The notes under the pieces are model-generated. The model ran no database searches and was not told the DNA's origin. It saw only the letters and a list, made by a program, of their open reading frames with translations. A DNA stretch of 64,000 nucleotides, taken from positions 299,629 through 363,628 of the forward strand of contig JACPFF010000006.1 of assembly GCA_016183065.1 (NCBI GenBank), written 5' to 3'. Shown piece after piece: positions 52,933 through 60,097 of this stretch; the stretch's first letter is position 1, and every line of letters starts with the position of its first letter. The DNA comes from Deltaproteobacteria bacterium. Its GTDB lineage: Bacteria > UBA10199 > GCA-002796325 > JACPFF01. Both the position numbers and the translations under genes were made by a program.

Positions 52933-54981
52933 TCACTGCTTGGCTAATGTTTTCAGTGCGAGGAAATGGTGCGGGAACAACCCGATGACAGAGACCGGAA
53001 GGTCCGACGGCAGGTGATGAATGATGTCGGGAATATGTCCCGCTCCCACCCGAAACAACACTACGCACGGTTTTTTTGGTGAGGGCGGAAGTCTTTCAAT
53101 ACGTTGCGCCAATTGATTTGCCATGAAGATACTGCGTTCGCGCGTGAGCCATGCTCCTCGCTTTGTCAATTCGGGGGTGTCGACCCGCTGCAGCTTCTGA
53201 TGTTCGATGGACATCTGTTCATCGTCGAGCGGCCAATAGGTATCGTCTGATGTCCCCAAGACACCGAAATATGTCAGGCGTAAAGTGGTAGGTACGAAAC
53301 TATAATCAACACAGAAATGAAAGTTTGCGGATTCTCTTGGACCACACTGTGCTTCAAGAAATGGCTCTTCTTGCATCAGGGTTTTGATACGGTCCACCAA
53401 ATGATCCTCTGCCCAATCATTCCGGATTTGATGCAGGATAGATTGCGGCCATGTCGGTTGTGATGCGGCACGCCGGGCTCGCGCCAACTCTTGCTGGAAG
53501 AACTCCTCGCGTGCTTCCAGCCCAATGATCGGTTGAATACGCTCTGGTTGTCGTGACAGCCAATTAAACAACCTGAGATAATCAAGTGCTTGTTCCCTAG
53601 AGTCATGGCTTTCAGGAACGAGCATGACCACCGTGGGACTTTCCTTGGCGATCCGGGCATAAAATAGCCGGTGTCCCGGGACGTCTTCCATGGGCCAGTC
53701 TTGATCAGCGGTAAAAGCGCTGAGCCGCAGTTGTTGCGTGAGATACTGTGCGACCTCTTGCGGATTTGTGGGGGGCGAGGGGAGGGTTTGAATGGGAGGG
53801 TTGGGCTCGTTTGCAGCGCACTGGATCGAGGTCCCGGTAGGATGCATCAGCTGTTGACAGAAAAACTGCATCGCCGGGTCAAAAGCCTGCTGCACCGCCT
53901 CGGGAACCAGGTCAGGATGGCGCATGAGGTGCCTCCGCACTCGGCCGAAGAGATCCAGATAATACGGAATTTTCTCCGAATATGGTGGGAGCGATTGCGC
54001 GAATCTTGCTTCAAGGAACACCGAGAACACATCTGCGGCGGGCAATTTCTTTTGGTGGGCATCGACTGCTCTCACCACCGGCAGACAGAGCGCTGGCCCG
54101 AACCGGCCCGTCAGAGGAGACGGATCCCCGGTATCGCGTGTCGATGGCTTGACGGTTGCCTCAAAAAGTTTCTCGGTATTCGCGACAGCGGCGGAACTCC
54201 CCACGACCAACGCGTGGACTTTATTCCCGAAGAGTTCACATTCGATGTCGTCCTCCAGCATCGTCTGGTCTGCACGGTGCTGTTGCAGCGCTGCATGGCA
54301 CAGCGTACGAGGGACAGCCTGCGTCATCGGCAGCGCCACGCCCATCTCTTCTTGCAGAGGATTTTGGAGGATCTCTTGCGGTGGCGGTTGAATGCCGAAG
54401 CATCCATGCTCAAGGCCTGCGAGCATGCCGGCAACGAAGTAGTCGAACCCCTCCTCTCGGAACGGGATCGGGGGATGGCCCGCCTGGACCCAATCGTTAT
54501 GCACGGCGCCAGCGGTGTAGATGATGCTCCAGACCGCCGCAAAAAAAATCTGCTCCTCCGGTGTCACATCGTCTTTCTTCTCAAGCACAGCGAGGAGCCG
54601 ATCGATCATCGGTGCAATGTCCCGCATCCTACGGCCAAAATGCGCAATAACACCTGCCAGCGCTGTGCGGTGACGAGGCTCCCGTAGCACCGGCAGGCCG
54701 GCGGCCGCACGGTTGTTCAATCTCGATGTGATGAGCTGTGCCCGGAGTTCCTGCAGCGCCGCGTGGCCGCGCTCAAGTGCGCCGCGACAGGCTGCCGCTT
54801 CGGGGTGACGACGACAGCGCTTCGAGAGAAAATCAGTGGCTTCCAACAGGAGATCACCATCGGCGCGCGCGTATGTGAGCGCTTTTTTCTCGATAGGCGT
54901 TCGTTGTCGTAGAGGCGTCTCGTCGATATACGAGACATTCACCGTCTCAGCCGCGGCCGGAATACTATCGAGTGCGCTCAC
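52933..54981 (-). CDS. Protein of unknown function with TIKI/ChaN-like C-terminal half
   Basis: About 682 residues if the GTG at 54981 (GGGGGGC upstream) is used; a GTG at 54999 adds six. I do not recognise the N-terminal 430 residues, which are helical and Cys-poor. The C-terminal part has the spaced motifs of the ChaN/TraB/EreA (TIKI) fold: TVVMLVPESHDSREQALDYL near 450, IGLEAREEFFQQ near 490, RERSIFMANQLAQRIE near 630, and VVLFRVGAGHIPDI near 645 with the conserved GxxH. Members are metal-dependent hydrolases or haem-binding proteins. A Pro-rich linker (PNPPIQTLPSPPTNPQE) separates the halves. DNA here looks less GC-rich than its neighbours. Confidence 0.7.
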   Translation of the reverse strand: MSALDSIPAAAETVNVSYIDETPLRQRTPIEKKALTYARADGDLLLEATDFLSKRCRRHPEAAACRGALERGHAALQELRAQLITSRLNNRAAAGLPVLREPRHRTALAGVIAHFGRRMRDIAPMIDRLLAVLEKKDDVTPEEQIFFAAVWSIIYTAGAVHNDWVQAGHPPIPFREEGFDYFVAGMLAGLEHGCFGIQPPPQEILQNPLQEEMGVALPMTQAVPRTLCHAALQQHRADQTMLEDDIECELFGNKVHALVVGSSAAVANTEKLFEATVKPSTRDTGDPSPLTGRFGPALCLPVVRAVDAHQKKLPAADVFSVFLEARFAQSLPPYSEKIPYYLDLFGRVRRHLMRHPDLVPEAVQQAFDPAMQFFCQQLMHPTGTSIQCAANEPNPPIQTLPSPPTNPQEVAQYLTQQLRLSAFTADQDWPMEDVPGHRLFYARIAKESPTVVMLVPESHDSREQALDYLRLFNWLSRQPERIQPIIGLEAREEFFQQELARARRAASQPTWPQSILHQIRNDWAEDHLVDRIKTLMQEEPFLEAQCGPRESANFHFCVDYSFVPTTLRLTYFGVLGTSDDTYWPLDDEQMSIEHQKLQRVDTPELTKRGAWLTRERSIFMANQLAQRIERLPPSPKKPCVVLFRVGAGHIPDIIHHLPSDLPVSVIGLFPHHFLALKTLAKQ

Positions 54982-55126
54982 GGTGCCCCCCCACGCCACC
55001 GCTACGACACCCTATTGCTCGTGTCAACGCGTATGTTATGGCATGCCCTCTCGCACGGAAGACCTCCGCACGTCTGCATCACGAGCACCATGGCGCGGCA
55101 CGTTCACGTCAGCGGGCATGGTCGAC

Positions 55127-55573
55127 CTACTGAGCGGTTCTGTCCGAAGAGGGGGTGTCCTCCGTGCGGCCGGGAGAAAGCACTGTGTCTCTCTTGCCGT
55201 CGGTGGTGGGAGTGGGATCATAAAACAGATTCGCGGGACGATCCAGCGGCATTGAATACAAGGGCAGGTAGACGGGATCTCCCTCTTTCGCCGTTTCGTA
55301 TTCACCAAACTGTGCCGCTGTAATAATTTTGAACCGCAAATATCTTGTCTTGGCCGCATCATTCATGAGAGGCCACTGCTTCTTGAGATCGCTCCCCATC
55401 TCTGTGCGATACACGTCGGCGGCACAGGTGTTGGGGGCCTTCTCTTTCGCGCAGTTTGTAGCAAAGTACATTTCCAGCGGTGGAAATTTTTTGACCGCTT
55501 TGATACATTCCTTCATGTCGGGCTGTTCCACGCCCAGTGCGTGACAGATGCCTACTGCGGTGATGGGGGCCAT
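55127..55573 (-). CDS. Small protein of unknown function
   Basis: 148 residues from ATG 55573, chosen because AGGA lies 7 nt upstream. Not recognised. It begins MAPITAVGICHALGVEQPD, has four cysteines in the first 60 residues (GICHAL, KECIKA, TNCAKEK, NTCAAD) and a polar, proline-rich tail (DPTPTTDGKRDTVLSPGRTE). No signal peptide. Transcribed in the same direction as the TIKI-like gene, 127 nt upstream of it. Confidence 0.55.
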   Translation of the reverse strand: MAPITAVGICHALGVEQPDMKECIKAVKKFPPLEMYFATNCAKEKAPNTCAADVYRTEMGSDLKKQWPLMNDAAKTRYLRFKIITAAQFGEYETAKEGDPVYLPLYSMPLDRPANLFYDPTPTTDGKRDTVLSPGRTEDTPSSDRTAQ

Positions 55574-55941
55574 ATCGTGTTCCTTTCCTGTGTAAAGCAC
55601 GCCATGTGCTCTACGGGGCTATTTTTCATATTATCGGACGTTGTGAGGGAAAGTTGCGTCGTTTCTGAAAAAAAAGAGGTTCTGCGTGTGAGGGATGCCG
55701 ACAGCACCGGGGCGCTTTGACGGGGCGCAGTCCAGTTTTCATGGGGCTTACGGCCATGGCCCCCCCCAAATCCCTTGACTTCCATGCGCCAAAACTTATA
55801 GAGATCTCCGCCGCATGGACGTTCGGTGGTCAAGGAAGCGAGCGGCGGCCTTTGCGGCGGGCGAGCGAGGGGTCTGGGGGGGGATCGCAGGAGCGCGGGC
55901 CGCGTGAGCGGTCGAGCGCGGCGTGGGCCCCCGATGGGAAG
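55574..55941. other. Intergenic region with AT-rich patch and G-rich leader
   Basis: 368 nt without a gene. 55610-55690 is AT-rich and contains GATAAT-like sequence on the minus strand suited to the upstream small gene. The promoter at 55775-55802 faces the tRNA gene. The leader 55805-55940 is very G-rich (runs such as GGTCTGGGGGGGG at about 55870) with GCGGCC/GGCCGC arms, so it could fold strongly. No reading frame here looks real. Confidence 0.5.
55775..55802 (+). promoter_or_regulatory. Sigma70-type promoter for tRNA-Val and the thrS cluster
   Basis: TTGACT (55775-55780), a 16-bp spacer, then TATAGA (55797-55802), in a locally AT-rich patch. It is the only strong promoter match before the tRNA and the translation operon. 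Confidence 0.6.
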
Positions 55942-56015
55942 GGGTGCGTAGCTCAGTTGGTTAGAGTACTACCTTGACATGGTAGGGGTCACAGGTTCGA
56001 ATCCTGTCGCACCCA
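55942..56015 (+). tRNA. tRNA-Val (anticodon GAC)
   Basis: Full cloverleaf: acceptor GGGTGCG/CGCACCC, D-arm GCTC/GAGT, anticodon stem CTACC/GGTAG with loop TTGACAT (anticodon GAC), variable GGGTC, T-arm ACAGG/CCTGT with TTCGAAT. Discriminator A; the CCA end is not encoded (CAGCA follows). Confidence 0.97.
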
Positions 56016-56108
56016 CAGCAGGACGAAAGATGAGACCTATGATGCGTTTGTGGCACGATCGACACACCTATTTCGCAGCTTCGCGAATGGTGCCCGTGGT
56101 ATCTCCGT

Positions 56109-57860
56109 ATGGTCTGTAGGTCCGGGCACGAAGATCATCCTCTCGAACGGATGCGACACTCATGCGCCCATGTCATGGCGGATGCGGTGCAGCAGCTCTT
56201 TCCCGCGGCCAAAATCACGATTGGCCCGGTGATCGAGCACGGCTTCTATTACGATTTTGACTTTCCGCAGGGCTTTACCCCGGAAGATCTCCCGCGGATT
56301 GAGGCGCGGATGCGGGAGATCATTGTCCGCGACCATCCCTTCGCCCGCGAAGAGGTCTCGAAGGCCGAGGCCCGGTCGCTCTTTGCCGCAAAAGGGGAAT
56401 CCTATAAACTGGAGATCCTCGATGGGATCTCGGACGACCGCGTCACGCTCTACCGTCACGGCGACTTTGTCGATCTCTGCAAGGGCCCCCACGTGGAGCG
56501 GACGGGCGCCATCAAGGCGATCAAGCTCCTGAAGGTCTCCGGCGCCTATTGGCGTGGCAATGAAAAAAATCCGATGTTGCAGCGCATCTACGGGACGGCC
56601 TTCGATACCGAGGAGGCCCTGCAGGAGTACGTGCATCGTCTTGAGGAAGCCGAACGACGCGATCATCGCAAACTTGGGGCCCACCTTGGTCTCTTCAGCA
56701 CCATGGACCAGTACGGCCCGGGGCTGATCCTGTGGCATCCCAAGGGGGCCCGCGTCCGGCGCGTCATTGAGGACTATTGGCGCGAGGCCCATCAGCGTGC
56801 AGGGTATGAACTCGTCTATTCGCCGCACATTGCGCGCCTCGATCTCTGGAAGACGAGCGGCCATTGGGACTTCTACCGCGAGAGCATGTATTCCCCCATG
56901 GATCTCGATGGGGTGGCATACGAACTCAAGCCGATGAACTGTCCCTTTCATATCCAGATCTTTCAGAAAGAGGCCCTGAGTTACCGGGATCTTCCCATGC
57001 GGATGGCGGAATTGGGGACGGTCTATCGCTATGAACGCTCGGGGGTGTTGCACGGTCTCATGCGGGTGCGCGGGTTTACGCAGGACGATGCCCACATCTT
57101 TTGCACGCCGGAGCAGCTTCAGGCCGAGGTTCGCGCAGTCCTGCAGTTTGTCCTCGCCATGCTGTCGACCTTTGGTTTCACGCAGTACGACATCGTTCTC
57201 TCCACAAAACCGGAGAAGTATGTCGGCACGGATGATCTGTGGGATCGTGCCACGGCGGCGTTGGAGGGGGCACTCACGGCACAGGGGGTCGCGTATACGG
57301 TCGATCCCGGGGAAGGGGTGTTTTACGGCCCGAAGATCGACGTCAAGATCCGCGATGTCCTCGATCGTGCGTGGCAATGCTCCACGATCCAGGTCGATTT
57401 TAATCTTCCGGAACGGTACCAGATCAGCTATGCCGGCGCCGATGGTGCGAAGCATCGGCCGATTATGGTCCACCGGGCGTTGCTCGGTTCGCTGGAACGG
57501 TTCTTTGGGATCCTCATTGAGCACTACGCCGGAGATTTCCCCCTCTGGCTGGCGCCGGTGCAAGCCGTCGTGATTCCGATTACCGATAGCCAAGGGGAGG
57601 TTGCACAACGGCTCGTCGCGGCGTGCCGGGCAGCGGGCCTGCGGGTCGACTGCGATCTGAGTCAGGAAAAACTCGGTGCCAAGATCCGGCAGGCCGAGCT
57701 GCAGAAGATTCCATACATGTTGGTGCTCGGTAAACGGGAGGCCGAGGCGGGGACCGTCTCGGTGCGGTCCCGTAAAGACGGCGACCGTGGTGCGATGACC
57801 CTGGAGGCGTGTGTTACGCATTTGGTCAACGCCAATCGTGTGCCGCAGGGAAAGAGATAA
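56109..57860 (+). CDS. thrS: Threonyl-tRNA synthetase lacking the N-terminal TGS domain
   Basis: 583 residues, about 60 shorter than the common form. The protein enters the editing domain directly (ERMRHSCAHVMADAVQQLFP with the HxxxH editing residues near 17-21, and GDFVDLCKGPHVERTG around 120), so the ubiquitin-like TGS domain is absent. The catalytic core is complete: GPGLILWHPKGARVRRVIE, NCPFHIQIFQKEALSYRDLP, motif 2 RYERSGVLHGLMRVRGFTQD, and motif 3 HRPIMVHRALLGSLERF. The anticodon-binding domain is at the C-terminus. Start is ATG 56109, with no good ribosome site; no upstream frame encodes a TGS domain. Confidence 0.94.
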   Translation: MVCRSGHEDHPLERMRHSCAHVMADAVQQLFPAAKITIGPVIEHGFYYDFDFPQGFTPEDLPRIEARMREIIVRDHPFAREEVSKAEARSLFAAKGESYKLEILDGISDDRVTLYRHGDFVDLCKGPHVERTGAIKAIKLLKVSGAYWRGNEKNPMLQRIYGTAFDTEEALQEYVHRLEEAERRDHRKLGAHLGLFSTMDQYGPGLILWHPKGARVRRVIEDYWREAHQRAGYELVYSPHIARLDLWKTSGHWDFYRESMYSPMDLDGVAYELKPMNCPFHIQIFQKEALSYRDLPMRMAELGTVYRYERSGVLHGLMRVRGFTQDDAHIFCTPEQLQAEVRAVLQFVLAMLSTFGFTQYDIVLSTKPEKYVGTDDLWDRATAALEGALTAQGVAYTVDPGEGVFYGPKIDVKIRDVLDRAWQCSTIQVDFNLPERYQISYAGADGAKHRPIMVHRALLGSLERFFGILIEHYAGDFPLWLAPVQAVVIPITDSQGEVAQRLVAACRAAGLRVDCDLSQEKLGAKIRQAELQKIPYMLVLGKREAEAGTVSVRSRKDGDRGAMTLEACVTHLVNANRVPQGKR

Positions 57861-57875
57861 CGAAAGGAGCATCCT

Positions 57876-58472
57876 ATTCGTAAGCGTGAACCACAATTGC
57901 GGGTGAATCAACGGATTCGCATCCCCGAGGTCCGGTTGATTGGTCCTGAAGGGGAGCAGATGGGGATTTTCCAGACCCGGGATGCCATGCGCAAGGCCGA
58001 GGACTGCGGGCTCGATCTCGTCGAAATTTCCCCGACGGCAAAACCGCCGGTCTGTCGCATCATGGATTTCGGCAAGTATAAATATGAGCAGGCCAAGAAA
58101 CAGCATGCGGCGCGCAAACAGCAGGTGACGGTCCAGCTCAAGGAAGTCAAGATGCGTCCCTCGACCGGCGAGCACGACCTTGGCGTGAAATTTACCCGGA
58201 TTCGGGAGTTTTTGGCACATGGCTGCAAGGTCAAGGTGACGGTGCAATTTCGGGGACGCGAGCTGGCGCATCGGGGGCGGGGGCGCGAACTCATCGATCG
58301 TATGGTGACGGAAATGACCGAATATGGGGTGCCAGAACAATCGGCGCGGTTTGAAGGACGGTTTCTTTCCGTGACACTGGCGCCAGAGCGACATCGAAAA
58401 GAGAAGAAACCGTCGAAGGAGAAGAGCGATGCCAAAATTGAAAACAGTCAGCGGCGCCAAGAAGCGATTTAA
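57876..58472 (+). CDS. infC: Translation initiation factor IF-3, AUU start
   Basis: Binds the 30S subunit and monitors start-codon choice. The start is ATT at 57876, placed 6 nt after AAAGGAG (57863-57869), giving (M)RKREPQLRVNQRIRIPEVRL, which matches IF-3 N-termini; starting at the later GTG would lose the conserved beginning. AUU is the known self-regulating start codon of infC. 198 residues: N-domain with GEQMGIF and DLVEISPTAKPPVCRIMDFG then KYKYEQAKK, C-domain with KEVKMRP and GHDLG-like GEHDLGVKF. The Lys-rich tail overlaps rpmI by 44 nt. Confidence 0.95.
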   Translation: MRKREPQLRVNQRIRIPEVRLIGPEGEQMGIFQTRDAMRKAEDCGLDLVEISPTAKPPVCRIMDFGKYKYEQAKKQHAARKQQVTVQLKEVKMRPSTGEHDLGVKFTRIREFLAHGCKVKVTVQFRGRELAHRGRGRELIDRMVTEMTEYGVPEQSARFEGRFLSVTLAPERHRKEKKPSKEKSDAKIENSQRRQEAI

Positions 58473-58626
58473 GCGGACCGGGACGGGGAAGATCAAACGG
58501 AGTCGGGTCAATCGCCGTCACATCTTGACGAGCAAGGCGCAGAAGACCAAACGGCGGCTTCGGGCACCGGGACTCGTGAGCGAGGTGGATCTCCCCGCCG
58601 TCAGGCAGATGATGCCGTATGGATGA
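58429..58626 (+). CDS. rpmI: Ribosomal protein bL35
   Basis: 65 residues, MPKLKTVSGAKKRFKRTGTG at the N-terminus, then the HILTSKAQKTKRRLR segment and VRQMMPYG end, all standard for L35. GGAG lies about 9 nt upstream of the ATG. The gene starts 44 nt inside infC in another frame. Confidence 0.96.
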   Translation: MPKLKTVSGAKKRFKRTGTGKIKRSRVNRRHILTSKAQKTKRRLRAPGLVSEVDLPAVRQMMPYG

Positions 58627-58677
58627 CCCATGGCATGATGCGGGAATGGATACGCAGGTTTGCGAAGGAGGAGTGAT

Positions 58678-59028
58678 ATGCCGCGAGCAAAGGGTGGAGT
58701 CAAGACACGGCGGCGCCATAAGCGGGTGTTGAAGGCCGCAGAAGGGTATGTTGGCGCCCATAGCACATTATATCGGACCGCGCAGGAACGGGTGGATCGG
58801 GCGCAGGCCTATGCCTATCGTGATCGCCGCGTCCATAAGCGCGAAATGCGGGCGTTGTGGCAGACGCGCATTGGCGCCGCGGCGCACCCCTGTGCGCTCT
58901 CCTATAGCCGGTTTATGCATGGCCTGAAGCGGGCGGGGATTGCGCTGGACCGCAAGGTCCTGGCGGAACTGGCGATCCGGGATCCACAGGATTTTGCGGC
59001 ATTGGCTGCGGTCGCAAAACAGGGGTAA
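58678..59028 (+). CDS. rplT: Ribosomal protein bL20
   Basis: 116 residues from ATG 58678 with AAGGAGGAG upstream. MPRAKGGVKTRRRHKRVLKA, GYVGAHSTLYRTAQERV, YAYRDRRVHKREMRALW and SYSRFMHGLKRAGIALDRKV are typical. In other bacteria L20 represses this operon by binding its mRNA; no such site was identified here. Confidence 0.97.
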   Translation: MPRAKGGVKTRRRHKRVLKAAEGYVGAHSTLYRTAQERVDRAQAYAYRDRRVHKREMRALWQTRIGAAAHPCALSYSRFMHGLKRAGIALDRKVLAELAIRDPQDFAALAAVAKQG

Positions 59029-59031
59029 GGG

Positions 59032-60081
59032 ATGGGAGATGGGGTGCTGCAGGAGTTGGGTCGCCTCGAGGCCTTGGCGCGTGCAGAGCTCACTGCCATT
59101 ACGACCGCCGAGGAGCTGCAGGCCTTGCGGGTCCGGTTTCTCGGTCGCAAAGGGCTCCTGACCACGATCCTCCGACAGATGGGGACCGTGCCGGCGGCGG
59201 AAAAACCGCTCGTGGGTCGTCGCGCGAACGACGTCAAGGCGATGTTGGAAGCGTCGCTCGATGCCCACCGCGAGACGTTGGCGCATGCGAGCATTGCTGC
59301 GGCCCTCACCGACCGCCTCGATATGACCCTGCCAGGGCGGCGTCCCGCGACGGACGGTCACGAACATCCGATTCGTCAAATGACACGCCGGGTGTTGGCC
59401 ATTTGTACCGATCTCGGTTTTTCGATCTTTGACGGACCGGAAGTAGAATCCGAACAGCATAATTTTGAGGCCCTCAATATGCCGGCCGATCATCCGGCGC
59501 GCGACATGCAGGATACCTTGTATGTCGAGGCCGGGGCATGCCAACGCCTGTTACGGACCCATACCTCACCCGTGCAGATCCGGGTCATGCTGGCACAGCC
59601 GCCCCCGGTCCGGATTGTGGCACCCGGTGCCGTGTTCCGCCGGGATGCCGATGTGACGCATTCCCCCATGTTTCATCAGGTCGAGGGACTCTATGTCGAT
59701 CACGGTGTCACGTTTCAACATCTGAAAGGGACCCTGTTGCAGGTACTGGAACGACTCTTTGGCGAGGGGATCTCTGTGCGGTTTCGTCCGAGTTTCTTCC
59801 CCTTCACCGAGCCCTCGGCGGAAATCGATCTCGGCTATCATCGGGATGCCCACGGGATGCGTTTGGCGCGGCATGGTGCGGAGCCCGTGACCGACTGGTT
59901 GGAGATTCTCGGATGCGGCATGGTCGATCCGGCGGTCTTTGAGGCGGTCGGTTACGATGCCACGGCGGTGAGTGGTTTTGCCTTTGGTCTGGGGATCGAG
60001 CGATTGGCCATGCTGGAGTGGGGCATTGACGATATTCGCCGTTTTTACGAGAACGATCTCCGTTTTCTGACCCAACTGTAG
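59032..60081 (+). CDS. pheS: Phenylalanyl-tRNA synthetase alpha subunit
   Basis: 349 residues, 3 nt after rplT. N-terminal coiled coil (about 1-95), then the class II core: HPIRQMTRRVLAICTDLGF, GPEVESEQHNFEALNMPADH then PARDMQDTLY, LRTHTSPVQIRVM (motif 2 region), PSFFPFTEPSAEIDL, and FGLGIERLAMLEWGIDDIR (motif 3). Partner of pheT downstream in the (alpha-beta)2 enzyme. Confidence 0.97.
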   Translation: MGDGVLQELGRLEALARAELTAITTAEELQALRVRFLGRKGLLTTILRQMGTVPAAEKPLVGRRANDVKAMLEASLDAHRETLAHASIAAALTDRLDMTLPGRRPATDGHEHPIRQMTRRVLAICTDLGFSIFDGPEVESEQHNFEALNMPADHPARDMQDTLYVEAGACQRLLRTHTSPVQIRVMLAQPPPVRIVAPGAVFRRDADVTHSPMFHQVEGLYVDHGVTFQHLKGTLLQVLERLFGEGISVRFRPSFFPFTEPSAEIDLGYHRDAHGMRLARHGAEPVTDWLEILGCGMVDPAVFEAVGYDATAVSGFAFGLGIERLAMLEWGIDDIRRFYENDLRFLTQL

Positions 60082-60097
60082 ACGAAGGATAGGCCAC

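Noticed and set aside
56038-56124. Possible leader peptide (MRLWHDRHTYFAASRM...) before thrS
   Set aside because: It contains only one Thr and no attenuator-like alternative stems, so a threonine attenuation leader is not supported.
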